From Devosia sp. (GTDB taxonomy: Bacteria > Pseudomonadota > Alphaproteobacteria > Rhizobiales > Devosiaceae): 9,460 bases of DNA. Below the pieces are notes generated by a model. The model was not told where the DNA came from. It made no database searches and saw nothing but the letters and a program-made list of their open reading frames with translations. The position numbers and the translations under genes were made by a program. Every line of letters begins with the position of its first letter. The stretch's first letter is position 1. Where the stretch lies: NCBI GenBank assembly GCA_011322005.1, contig DROE01000182.1, positions 1 to 9,460 of the forward strand, given 5' to 3'. Below are positions 1 to 7,404 of this stretch, in pieces.

Positions 1-1285
1 AAAGGAATTCCGAATTATATGGCCGGGGCGGCGCCGTGGGCATTACCCTGTCCATGCGCAGTTGTTCCAGATCTTCCGGCCCGTCAGCCATTATGAACTG
101 GGCACTGGTCAATGGTGAGCCCAGCGAAACGAAGTCACTGATCTTCCAGCCATTCTGCCCCGCCTCACCGGGCTCAGCACCCCCCTTTTGCCGACGCAGC
201 AAATCGTAGGCCTTCCATTGCAGGCGCTGATAGGCCGCAACCTCAAAATCAGACCAGTCACCACCGGGATGCGCGCGCACGAATGCATCAACTTTTTCAA
301 GCGCCGCGGCGGCAGCTTCATCCGGGGGGTTGGTGTTGAGCGGCCCCACCTGTCCCCACAATATATGCAGCAGATCATAGGCAAGCACCGAACCCAGTGA
401 ATGCCCCACAACAACAACCCGGTCGTAGGCCGGATCGTCATGCAGAGCGCGCAACAATCCCAGCCCCCGGCTCCACACCTTTTGCCGGCTGTCCACAGTT
501 TCTGTATGAGCACTCAGATAGCTTGCCGCATCACCGAAATAGGGCAGTAGAAACCGCGCCGCCAGAAAAATCTCAACCCACAGCCCGCTCAGATACCAGA
601 ATACCGGATAGGGCCAGAAGATATAGGCTAGCCCGGCAAAACCCAGTACCCCCGCGATCCGGGCGGGCAGGCCCGAAAGCATGTTGGCTAAAGGCGTAAG
701 CCTTGGAAGCAGCAAAAGCACAACCGCCCCCAGAGCGAGATATACCCCCGGCTTCACCTCAGGGTCTGTTATGACCCCCACCCAATCGAACTGAAAAATG
801 TCGCGCGCTGAAACCGCTATTGCCCCCAGCAAAACAACCGCACAAAATGCCAGAAGCCAGAATATCCGCCAGGGCCAGCGCATCCGGTCGGTCACATGAG
901 CCGGATTTATCCACAACAGACGACGCAGCCAGCGCCACAGGGTGCCCAGAGGCGTTCCGCTGAAAATATCGGCATAATAGAGTTCGAAGAAATCAGTGCG
1001 CCGCCCGTCCTCAAGGGCCGGGCAGGTAATGCGCTGGATGTCATACAGGCCACCCTTGTCATCGGGTATAATCCAGCTGCGATTGCCCCGTTGCTTGTCG
1101 TGGAGCCGGACATCCTGAAGTTTTATGTCATAATTGCGCGTCCACAGGGTCTCGACAAAATCCCGGATCGTACCCATCGGGCGCTGTTCGCCCTGCCCAT
1201 GCACCACCACAATTGCCTGCCGCCGAATGGGTTCTTGCGCATCCCCGGCATCTGTTTTGCCACTCTTTTTCTCCGGGTTGCCCAT
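1..1285 (-). CDS. Membrane-embedded alpha/beta hydrolase, partial (C-terminus off the left edge)
   Basis: An open frame of 428 codons starts at ATG 1285 and leaves the window without a stop. Near the N-terminus (residues 24-40) is a beta strand followed by HGQGEQRPMG, the usual oxyanion-loop position of lipase-like alpha/beta hydrolases. The nucleophile elbow GHSLGS is at 294-299, with Ser296 as the probable catalytic serine, followed by LAYDLL. A GSPLT stretch (389-393) also fits lipase-like hydrolases. Between oxyanion loop and elbow lie about three hydrophobic segments (about 141-160, 180-198, 207-228), so the fold appears split by a membrane insertion. The catalytic Asp and His are expected beyond the edge. 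The gene begins three bases after the stop of the upstream hydrolase (TAG-GCG-ATG), with no good ribosome site of its own, so translational coupling is likely. The substrate is unknown; an esterase or lipase acting at the inner membrane is an inference. Confidence 0.8.
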   Translation of the reverse strand, partial: MGNPEKKSGKTDAGDAQEPIRRQAIVVVHGQGEQRPMGTIRDFVETLWTRNYDIKLQDVRLHDKQRGNRSWIIPDDKGGLYDIQRITCPALEDGRRTDFFELYYADIFSGTPLGTLWRWLRRLLWINPAHVTDRMRWPWRIFWLLAFCAVVLLGAIAVSARDIFQFDWVGVITDPEVKPGVYLALGAVVLLLLPRLTPLANMLSGLPARIAGVLGFAGLAYIFWPYPVFWYLSGLWVEIFLAARFLLPYFGDAASYLSAHTETVDSRQKVWSRGLGLLRALHDDPAYDRVVVVGHSLGSVLAYDLLHILWGQVGPLNTNPPDEAAAAALEKVDAFVRAHPGGDWSDFEVAAYQRLQWKAYDLLRRQKGGAEPGEAGQNGWKISDFVSLGSPLTSAQFIMADGPEDLEQLRMDRVMPTAPPRPYNSEFL

Positions 1286-1288
1286 CGC

Positions 1289-2095
1289 CTAAAGCCCCAG
1301 TTCAGAAAAAAAGGCTTTGGCCTGCCCCCACAATCCGTCAGCCCACAGGCTCTCGTGGGTACCCCCCTCAACAATCCACAGAACTTTCGCGTTTTTGGCC
1401 ATACCAAATATGTCGCGCCCGTGCTGAACGGATATGGTCCGGTCCGCCGTGCCGTGGGCGACAAAAACCGGCTCCTCCACATCAACAATCCACTCGCGCG
1501 ACAAAAACTGGTCCTTCATCAGGCTGGCAACGGGGATGATCGGATAGCGCTCAGCCGCCACATCAACAGCAGCGGTGAAAGGCGTTTCCAGCACAACCGC
1601 GTCCGCGTCCCTGACTGAGGCCACATAATTGGCGGGCCCGGTGCCCAGCGAACGTCCCCACAAAATGATCGGGCTGGAAAACTGATCTGCCCAGTCAAAT
1701 GCCGCCAGAGAATCAGCCAGAATATTTTCTTCATTGAGTTCGCCCGGCGACATCGGGAACCCTTCATAATCAAACGCCACCAGCCCGTATCCGTCATCAA
1801 CCATATCTGCGAACCGGTCGCGGCCATCGGTAAAACTGCCCGCATTACCGCTGAAATAAACGATTATGGCCATGCCAGGGGCCGGAGGCACATACCAGCC
1901 ACGCACATTGACAAATTCATCAACCGGAATGTTTATCAGGCGCAGTCCGGGGATTTGAGCCTCCGCGATGGAAAGCACCGCCCCGCTTGGCGTATATTGC
2001 AGGGCCCGCTGATTTTTCATCAGAAAAAGAATGGCACCCAGATAGAGGGAGACCAGAAAGGCCAGGCCCCAAAAAAATACTTTGCGCTTCAACAT
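1289..2095 (-). CDS. Membrane-anchored alpha/beta hydrolase, BEM46/ABHD13-like
   Basis: A 268-residue serine hydrolase. Residues 6-26 form one hydrophobic N-terminal segment after MLKRK, with no clear cleavage site, so it is probably a signal anchor with the catalytic domain in the periplasm. The fold is readable: oxyanion strand and loop YFSGNAG (80-86), nucleophile elbow GRSLG with Ser149, acid in HGTADRT (Asp218), and base in GGTHESL (His247). This triad spacing and the overall length suit the BEM46/ABHD13/YfhR-like group. No member of that group gives a reliable substrate, so none is assigned. AGGAG sits three bases before the ATG, supporting this start. It follows a strong terminator and a gap of about 135 bases, so it probably has its own promoter and leads a two-gene unit with the membrane hydrolase downstream. 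A weak TTGTCA (2156-2151) with 17-base spacing to CTAGCT (2133-2128) is one possible promoter. Confidence 0.85.
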   Translation of the reverse strand: MLKRKVFFWGLAFLVSLYLGAILFLMKNQRALQYTPSGAVLSIAEAQIPGLRLINIPVDEFVNVRGWYVPPAPGMAIIVYFSGNAGSFTDGRDRFADMVDDGYGLVAFDYEGFPMSPGELNEENILADSLAAFDWADQFSSPIILWGRSLGTGPANYVASVRDADAVVLETPFTAAVDVAAERYPIIPVASLMKDQFLSREWIVDVEEPVFVAHGTADRTISVQHGRDIFGMAKNAKVLWIVEGGTHESLWADGLWGQAKAFFSELGL

Positions 2096-2134
2096 GTTCT
2101 CCTGATGAAAATCACTTCTCCCGGGTGAGCTAGC

Positions 2135-2149
2135 TTGCTGTGGACTGCA
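2135..2149 (-). promoter_or_regulatory. Candidate operator, near-palindrome upstream of hydrolase pair
   Basis: On the minus strand this reads TGCAGTCCACAGCAA, 40 bases before the first hydrolase start. It matches 14 of 15 bases of a site at 7405-7419 in the other large regulatory gap, where the palindrome TGCAGT-CC-ACTGCA is perfect. It falls in the spacer of the weak candidate promoter TTGTCA/CTAGCT, a usual repressor position. The binding protein is unknown. The rest of the gap 2096-2231 holds no convincing ORF. Confidence 0.35.
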
Positions 2150-2231
2150 CTGACAAGACCTTTTTCAATGCCGCATCAAAAACCACTTCAGCTTATGCGT
2201 CCATCTTGCTCGCCCTTGACTCACGCCCAGC

Positions 2232-2265
2232 AAAAAAGGGCGCCACACAAAAAAGTGACGCCCTT
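2232..2265 (-). terminator. Rho-independent terminator of the pnt cluster
   Basis: On the minus strand, GGGCGTCAC pairs with GTGGCGCCC (one G-U pair) around an eight-base loop, and the stem is followed at once by six T (2237-2232). Two flanking A-T pairs can lengthen the stem to 11 bp. It lies 24 bases after the pntB stop, the expected place for the end of the pnt transcript, and separates it from the hydrolase genes. Confidence 0.88.
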
Positions 2266-2289
2266 GTTCGTTCCCGCAAGGCAAAGCCC

Positions 2290-3696
2290 TCAAGCATTCA
2301 GCGCCTTTATGATATCCTCGGTCATTTTCTTGGCGTCTGCAAACAACATCATCGTGTTGTCACGGAAAAACAATTCATTCTGCACCCCCGCATACCCCGC
2401 CGACATGCCGCGTTTGACGAACAAAACCGTGCCCGCATTTTCCACGTCAAGCACCGGCATTCCATAGATGGGCGATGTCTTGTCGGTCTTTGCGGCGGGG
2501 TTGGTCACATCATTGGCTCCGATAACAAAGGCCACATCAGTCTGGGCGAACTCGGAGTTGATATCCTCAAGCTCGAACACTTCGTCATAGGGAACATTGG
2601 CTTCGGCCAGCAGCACATTCATGTGGCCCGGCATACGGCCCGCCACCGGATGGATGGCGTATTTCACTTCTACTCCCTCGGCCTTGAGCAGATCCGCCAT
2701 TTCACGCACCGCATGCTGGGCCTGAGCCACCGCCATACCATAGCCCGGAACAATAATGACCTTGGAAGCGTTTTTCATCAGGAATGCCGCATCATCCGCC
2801 GCCCCCTGCTTCACGGGCCGGGTTTCTTCTTCACCCGAACCTGCCGCCGCGTCGTCCCCGCCAAATCCACCCAGAATGACCGAGATGAAAGAACGGTTCA
2901 TCGCCCGGCACATGATGTAGGAGAGGATTGCGCCCGATGAGCCCACCAGCGCACCGGTGATAATCAGCGCGCTGTTGGAAAGCGTAAAACCAATGCCCGC
3001 CGCCGCCCAGCCCGAATAGGAATTGAGCATGGAGACCACAACCGGCATATCCGCGCCGCCAATGGGGATAATCATCAGCACACCCAGTATCAGCGCAACA
3101 ATGGTGATTGCCCAGAAAATCCAGCCGGAACTGGTCAGGGTGAACTGCCAGACCAGAAACACCAGCAAAATCCCCAGCGCCAGATGCAAAAGATGGCGCA
3201 TGGGCAGGATAATCGGACTACCCGACATGCGCCCGTCCAGCTTCAGGAAGGCAATCACCGAACCGGTAAAGGTAAAGGCACCGATTGCAACCCCAAGGCT
3301 CATTTCAATCAGCGCCTGAGTGTGGATATCGCCAACCTCACCTATGCCGAAAGCCTCGGGTGCATAGAGTGCCGCTGCCGCCACAAATACCGCCGCCAGA
3401 CCGACCAGCGAGTGAAACGCCGCCACCAATTGCGGCATATCGGTCATGGCAATGCGACGGGCCATCACCGCGCCGATGGTGCCGCCGATGCCCAGACCAC
3501 CAATGATAAGCACCCATGAGAGCGGGTCGGTGGGCCCGGCCACCCCAAGAGTGGTGAGAACAGCGATTGCCATGCCCACCATGCCGTAAAAATTGCCCTG
3601 ACGTGCCGAGGCGGGAGAGGAAAGGCCGCGCAGGGCCATGATGAAGAGAACGCCCGCGACCAGATAAAGCAGCGCAGCAATGTTTGCCGAAACCAT
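2290..3696 (-). CDS. pntB: NAD(P) transhydrogenase subunit beta
   Basis: A 468-residue inner-membrane subunit of the proton-translocating transhydrogenase, which reduces NADP+ with NADH driven by proton entry. Residues 1-275 are hydrophobic with about nine membrane helices (domain II). They include VAAFHSLVGLAA with His95, which I align to E. coli beta-His91 of the proton channel, and SMLNSYSGW with Asn225, matching beta-Asn222. A polar linker (about 278-305, acidic and glycine-rich) leads to the cytoplasmic NADP-binding domain III (about 308-468): VPGYGMAVAQAQ, HPVAGRMPGHMNVLLAEA, GANDVTNPAA and KRGMSAGYAGVQN are all present. Length is normal and no key motif is missing. Six bases separate it from the pntAB stop; a GGAAGGA stretch lies somewhat far upstream and GAGAG directly before the ATG. 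It is the last gene before the terminator. Confidence 0.97.
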   Translation of the reverse strand: MVSANIAALLYLVAGVLFIMALRGLSSPASARQGNFYGMVGMAIAVLTTLGVAGPTDPLSWVLIIGGLGIGGTIGAVMARRIAMTDMPQLVAAFHSLVGLAAVFVAAAALYAPEAFGIGEVGDIHTQALIEMSLGVAIGAFTFTGSVIAFLKLDGRMSGSPIILPMRHLLHLALGILLVFLVWQFTLTSSGWIFWAITIVALILGVLMIIPIGGADMPVVVSMLNSYSGWAAAGIGFTLSNSALIITGALVGSSGAILSYIMCRAMNRSFISVILGGFGGDDAAAGSGEEETRPVKQGAADDAAFLMKNASKVIIVPGYGMAVAQAQHAVREMADLLKAEGVEVKYAIHPVAGRMPGHMNVLLAEANVPYDEVFELEDINSEFAQTDVAFVIGANDVTNPAAKTDKTSPIYGMPVLDVENAGTVLFVKRGMSAGYAGVQNELFFRDNTMMLFADAKKMTEDIIKALNA

Positions 3697-3702
3697 CTCT
3701 CG

Positions 3703-4005
3703 CTAGTCCTTCCTCTTATACATTGAGAGCATGCGCTGGGTGACGAGGAATCCGCCGAATATATTGACCGAAGCCAGAATGAGCGCGCCAAATCCGAAAG
3801 CCTTTGCCACCCAGCTGTCATCGCCAACAAGAGAAACGCCCACAGCCGTCAGCGCCCCCACCACAATCACCGACGATATGGCGTTGGTCACGCTCATAAG
3901 CGGGGTGTGCAGGGCCGGTGTTACGCTCCAGACGACAAAATAGCCGACGAAAATCGCCAGAACGAAAATCGACAACTGAAATATAAACGGGTCAATCTGG
4001 TCCAT
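3703..4005 (-). CDS. pntAB: NAD(P) transhydrogenase subunit alpha, membrane part (PntAB)
   Basis: A 100-residue protein that in E. coli is the C-terminal membrane part of PntA and in many alphaproteobacteria is a separate gene. Three membrane helices are visible (about 8-28, 42-60, 68-88). The family signature LHTPLMSVTNAISS (32-45) and ASVNIFGGFLVTQRML (78-93) are intact. It supplies the alpha-side helices of the proton channel (domain II) and joins PntAA to PntB. The ATG follows the pntAA stop directly (TAG-ATG), with GGAG eight bases upstream inside the end of pntAA, so the two genes are translationally coupled. Confidence 0.96.
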   Translation of the reverse strand: MDQIDPFIFQLSIFVLAIFVGYFVVWSVTPALHTPLMSVTNAISSVIVVGALTAVGVSLVGDDSWVAKAFGFGALILASVNIFGGFLVTQRMLSMYKRKD

Positions 4006-5247
4006 CTAACTGTCTCCACTCGTCTTGCGTGTCGCAGGTTTTTTAGCCGCCGGCTTTTTCGCAGGAGCCTTCTTCACAGCCGGTTTTTTCGCAGCAGGTT
4101 TTCTGGCCGCCGCACCTTCTTTTATCAGGCCCGGATGCACGATTGCGCCATCCCGTGTCAGAACGGTTGCCTTGACCAGTTCATCTTCCCAGTCGACATT
4201 GAGCTCTTTTTTCTCAGCATCAATAAGTGTGTCGACAAAGGTCAAGAGGTTGCGCGAATAGAGCTGGGAGGCTGAAGCAGCGATACGTCCGGGCACATTG
4301 GTAAAGCCCACAATCTGCACATCCTGGTAGGCAACAACGGCGCCGGGTTTGGTAGCCTCGCAATTGCCCCCGCGCTCCGCCGCCAGATCGACGATTACCG
4401 AGCCCGGCTTCATGCTCGCAACCATTTTTTTGGTGACCAGCACCGGCGCGGGGCGCCCCGGTATCAGCGCCGTGGTGATAACGATATCCTGCTTGGCGAT
4501 ATGGCTGGCGGTCAGCTCCGCCTGCTTTTTCTGGTATTCAGCACTCATGGGCTTGGCGTAACCGGCAGCGGTTTCGGCCTGTTTGAATTCTTCGTCTTCC
4601 ACGGCAATAAACTTTGCCCCCAGAGACTCCACCTGCTCTTTTGCTGCCGGACGAACATCGGTGGCACTGACAATCGCCCCCAGTCGGCGCGCCGTGGCAA
4701 TGGCCTGCAAACCGGCAACCCCGGCCCCCATGACGAACACTTTCGCCGGATGCACCGTACCAGCCGCCGTCATCATCATCGGCAATGCCCGGTCGAAATG
4801 GGCAGCCGCATCAATTACCGACTGATAGCCTGCAAGGTTGGCCTGAGAAGAGAGCACATCCATGGACTGCGCCCGCGAAATACGGGGCATGAACTCCATG
4901 GAAATGGCAACAGCACCGGCTTTTGCCAGCGCCTCGATGTCTTTTTCGTGTCCGAAAGGGTCCAGCGAGCCGATAACCAGCGCGCCCTTTTTGGCGCCCT
5001 TGATGGCGCTTGCCGCCGGACGCCGTACACAAAAAATGACGTCGGCATTTTTGACATTGGCAGAACCGCTTCCAGCAATGCTTGCCCCGGCTTCCCTGAA
5101 CTCCGCATCAGAAATTTGCGACCCCGATCCCGCCCCCTTCTCCACACTCACGCTCGCTCCAAGAGCTACCAGCTTGCCCACGGTCTCGGGCGTCGCAGCA
5201 ACACGCGGCTCATCCGCCGCACTTTCGCGCACAATCGCAATTTTCAT
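4006..5247 (-). CDS. pntAA: NAD(P) transhydrogenase subunit alpha, NAD-binding part (PntAA)
   Basis: Cytoplasmic NAD(H)-binding domain I, 413 residues. Hallmarks are the start MKIAIVRES, the loop PRISRAQSMDVLSSQANLAGY (from 121) carrying Arg122, Gln127, Asp130 and Ser133 (which I match to R. rubrum Arg127, Gln132, Asp135, Ser138), the dinucleotide motif GAGVAGL (174-180) and VIVDLAAERGGN (284-295). The enzyme proper ends near residue 376. After it comes a tail of about 34 residues built of Lys, Ala and Pro (repeats like PAAKK and PAKK, 381-408), resembling histone H1 tails and not part of the usual family ending. The tail is in frame and ends right at the start of pntAB. AGGGG sits seven bases before the ATG. 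It lies 54 bases after the small subunit IV-like gene, with no terminator between, so one transcript is likely. Confidence 0.96.
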   Translation of the reverse strand: MKIAIVRESAADEPRVAATPETVGKLVALGASVSVEKGAGSGSQISDAEFREAGASIAGSGSANVKNADVIFCVRRPAASAIKGAKKGALVIGSLDPFGHEKDIEALAKAGAVAISMEFMPRISRAQSMDVLSSQANLAGYQSVIDAAAHFDRALPMMMTAAGTVHPAKVFVMGAGVAGLQAIATARRLGAIVSATDVRPAAKEQVESLGAKFIAVEDEEFKQAETAAGYAKPMSAEYQKKQAELTASHIAKQDIVITTALIPGRPAPVLVTKKMVASMKPGSVIVDLAAERGGNCEATKPGAVVAYQDVQIVGFTNVPGRIAASASQLYSRNLLTFVDTLIDAEKKELNVDWEDELVKATVLTRDGAIVHPGLIKEGAAARKPAAKKPAVKKAPAKKPAAKKPATRKTSGDS

Positions 5248-5301
5248 TTGTGTGCCCCTGTCAAAAAGGAAGGTTGCCCCTGTGCCGGACCAGCCCAGAA
5301 C

Positions 5302-5433
5302 CTATGGGTTGATGACCACGTAAAGAAACACCATCAGCACGGCCAGGGCGATAGTGCTCCACTTGAGCAGTTTCAGGAAACTTGCATAGGTCTTTTTGTG
5401 CGCGTTCAGGTCGCTGGAATTGGTATCGGCCAT
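5302..5433 (-). CDS. aa3-type cytochrome c oxidase subunit IV-like small membrane protein
   Basis: A 43-residue ORF: MADTNSSDLNAHKKTYASFL, then a single membrane helix (about 25-41) ending in VVINP. A short polar start, an H-x(3)-T-[YF]-x(2)-F signature just before one helix, and a total length under 60 residues are the pattern of the bacterial aa3-type oxidase subunit IV family (Pfam PF07835), a small accessory subunit of Paracoccus-type oxidase. AAGGGG lies five bases before the ATG, a strong ribosome site that argues for real translation. No oxidase genes are nearby; instead it leads the pnt cluster. In my recollection this pairing is common in alphaproteobacteria, but I cannot confirm it here. 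Its role could be in oxidase or in transhydrogenase assembly; the sequence cannot decide. Confidence 0.8.
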   Translation of the reverse strand: MADTNSSDLNAHKKTYASFLKLLKWSTIALAVLMVFLYVVINP

Positions 5434-5449
5434 AATATCCCCTTGGTTG

Positions 5450-5465
5450 TGCGCCCCCCGGCGCA
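5450..5465 (-). other. GC-rich hairpin in the leader of the pnt cluster
   Basis: TGCGCC and GGCGCA form a perfect 6-bp inverted repeat around a four-base loop, five bases upstream of the AAGGGG ribosome site of the subunit IV-like gene. In the transcript this would be a stable hairpin. There is no T-run, so it is not a standard terminator. It may affect translation or mRNA ends, or be incidental. Confidence 0.3.
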
Positions 5466-5493
5466 ACTCGAAGCGTAAAACTCTACTCGAAGC
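5466..5493 (-). repeat. Direct repeat GCTTCGAGT x2, 19-base period, upstream of the pnt cluster
   Basis: The minus strand carries GCTTCGAGT at 5493-5485 and again at 5474-5466, start to start 19 bases, in the 86-base gap between the peptidase stop and the subunit IV-like start. Two equal half sites about two helical turns apart fit a binding site for a transcription factor. No clear -35/-10 pair stands out here. The perfect palindrome GCAAATTTGC (5501-5510) lies just upstream. Confidence 0.3.
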
Positions 5494-5519
5494 CCGTATA
5501 GCAAATTTGCGGGATTTTT

Positions 5520-7328
5520 CTAGTCCGGTTGTGCGTCTTCCAACTCATCAATCAGCCCCTCGATCATTGAAAGACCCAGCGACCAGAATGCCGGGTCTTT
5601 TGCATCAAGACCAAAAGGCCTGAGCAACTCGGAATGGTGCTTGGAGCCTCCTGCCCGGAGCAGGTCAAAATAGCGCTCAGCAAACCCATCACTCGACCGC
5701 TCGTAGCTCGCATAAAGCGAGTTCACCAGACAGTCACCAAAGGCATAGGCATAGACGTAAAAAGGCGAATGGATGAAATGGGGGATATAGGACCAGAATA
5801 TCTCATAGCCCTTGTTCAGCTTGATTGCCGGACCAAGGCTCTGGGCCGAGGTTTCCAGCCACATTTCATTGAGCTGCTCGGTTTTCAACTCGCCTTTTTT
5901 GCGCGCCGTGTGCACCTTGCGCTCAAAGCTGTAGAACGAAATCTGACGCACCACCGTGTTGAGCATATCCTCAACCTTGGAGCTTAAAAGCGCAAAGCGC
6001 TGCTCGGGGTTTTCGGTTTTTTTCAATAGCGAACGGAAGGTCAGCATCTCCCCGAACACACTTGCGGTTTCCGCCAGGGTAAGCGGGGTTGGCGCCATCA
6101 GCGGCCCCTGTTTGGCGGCCAGGCGCTGGTGCACCCCGTGGCCAAGTTCGTGAGCCAGCGTCATTACGTCGCGGGTTTTCCCCAGATAGTTCAGCATCAG
6201 ATAGGGGTGGGCGCTGGGCACGGTTGGATGGGCAAAAGCGCCGGGGGATTTGCCCCGACTTACCGGAGCATCAATCCAGCCGTTTTCAAAAAACGGTTCC
6301 GCCACCTCCGCCAGATAGGGCGAAAATCCGTGATAGGCCTCAAGCACGATATTTTTTGCGCTGGCCCAGTCATAAATCCTGTCATCGCTGCTCGGCAACG
6401 GTGCGTTGCGGTCCCAGGCGTTCAGGCGTTTTTTCCCGAACCATTTTGCCTTCATGGCATAGTAGCGGTGCGAAAGCCGCGGATAGGCCTCGGTGACCGA
6501 TTGCTCAAGCGCATCGACCACCTCGCGCTCGACGGAGTTGGCCAGATGCCGGCTGTCGGCAATATCCTCAAACCCCCGCCAGCGGTCCGAAATCTCCTTG
6601 TCCTTGGCCAGCACATTGGTGATTTGAGTGAACAAACGCTGGTTGGCGGAGAGGGTTTTGCTTACGGCCTTGAAGGCGCGCCTGCGTTTTTTTCTGTCCT
6701 TGTCCGTCATCAGGGTCAGCGTTGCTTCAAGACCCAGCTCTTCCCCCGCGACCTTGAATTTCAGCGAAGCCATGGTCTCGTCAAACAACCGGTTCCACGC
6801 TCCCCGCCCGGTAACCGATTTGTCGTGGAACAATTCCTCGACCCGCTCTTCGAGCTGATAGGGCTTGGCCTTGCGCAACTCGTTGAACCAGGGGCGGTAG
6901 CGCGAAAGTTTTTCCCCTGAAAGCGCCTTTTCGAGAGTTTCGTCCTCGATAAGGTTCAACTCAAGGGAGAAGAATATCAATCTGGAGGAAAGGTCGGTCA
7001 GCGCCTGCTGGCAGTCCCCCAGAAACTTGCCCCGGTCCGGGTCTGAGGTATCCAGCACATAATTCAGATAGGAAAACGAGCCAATGCGCCCGCTCAGGTC
7101 GCTCAACCCCTCATAGTCTTTGACGGCTTCAAGAAGAGTACCCGCTTTGGCCATCTCCAAAAGCCTGCCCTTGTAGTTCTTTTCAAACGCGGCGGCGGCG
7201 GTTTTTGCCTTTTCAAGGTCGTGCACAAACTCTTTTGAATCCGTACCCGGATAAAGGTCACTCAGGTCCCACTCGGGCAGTGTTCCAAATTTATCCTGCC
7301 CCGGTCGGGTTTTTTTCTGACTGCTCAT
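5520..7328 (-). CDS. pepF: M3-family oligoendopeptidase (PepF type)
   Basis: A 602-residue cytosolic zinc metallopeptidase that cuts short peptides. The catalytic domain carries LAHELGHGVH with zinc ligands His393 and His397 and catalytic Glu394; the third ligand is Glu420 in TLAETASVFGE. Downstream, HFIHSPFYVYAYAFG (518-531) is the substrate-binding stretch with the His and Tyr residues typical of the oligoendopeptidase F group. The N-terminal half is helical and charged, as in the family, and length is normal. No signal peptide is seen. I chose ATG 7328 because GGAG lies six bases upstream; a TTG at 7343 would add five residues but has no ribosome site. No terminator follows it, so some read-through into the pnt cluster is possible. 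Likely role: peptide turnover. Confidence 0.93.
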   Translation of the reverse strand: MSSQKKTRPGQDKFGTLPEWDLSDLYPGTDSKEFVHDLEKAKTAAAAFEKNYKGRLLEMAKAGTLLEAVKDYEGLSDLSGRIGSFSYLNYVLDTSDPDRGKFLGDCQQALTDLSSRLIFFSLELNLIEDETLEKALSGEKLSRYRPWFNELRKAKPYQLEERVEELFHDKSVTGRGAWNRLFDETMASLKFKVAGEELGLEATLTLMTDKDRKKRRRAFKAVSKTLSANQRLFTQITNVLAKDKEISDRWRGFEDIADSRHLANSVEREVVDALEQSVTEAYPRLSHRYYAMKAKWFGKKRLNAWDRNAPLPSSDDRIYDWASAKNIVLEAYHGFSPYLAEVAEPFFENGWIDAPVSRGKSPGAFAHPTVPSAHPYLMLNYLGKTRDVMTLAHELGHGVHQRLAAKQGPLMAPTPLTLAETASVFGEMLTFRSLLKKTENPEQRFALLSSKVEDMLNTVVRQISFYSFERKVHTARKKGELKTEQLNEMWLETSAQSLGPAIKLNKGYEIFWSYIPHFIHSPFYVYAYAFGDCLVNSLYASYERSSDGFAERYFDLLRAGGSKHHSELLRPFGLDAKDPAFWSLGLSMIEGLIDELEDAQPD

Positions 7329-7404
7329 CTGGCGCTCCGGCAAGGTTGAAAGGGGTGCGGGGCCGGACGCTATTACGTCTGCACCCGCCTGCCAAGTGCC
7401 CTCA

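Noticed and set aside
896..1618. A 240-residue plus-strand ORF and other long plus-strand ORFs opposite the hydrolase genes
   Set aside because: They lie opposite two well-supported minus-strand hydrolases with clear motifs; the translations show no family motif and only reflect the GC-rich antisense frame.
4501..5478. A 325-residue plus-strand ORF opposite pntAA and the subunit IV-like gene
   Set aside because: It is fully antisense to conserved pntAA and has no recognisable domain and an odd composition (many His, Arg, Cys).
6129..6920. A 263-residue plus-strand ORF opposite the oligoendopeptidase
   Set aside because: Antisense shadow; the minus strand encodes an intact zinc peptidase with HELGH.
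7329..7343. Five-residue longer peptidase start at TTG 7343
   Set aside because: No ribosome site precedes TTG, whereas GGAG lies six bases before ATG 7328.
7383..7400. Sigma-54-like TGGCAGGCGGGTGCA on the minus strand upstream of the peptidase
   Set aside because: GG to GC offset is 11, not 12, which RpoN promoters do not tolerate well.
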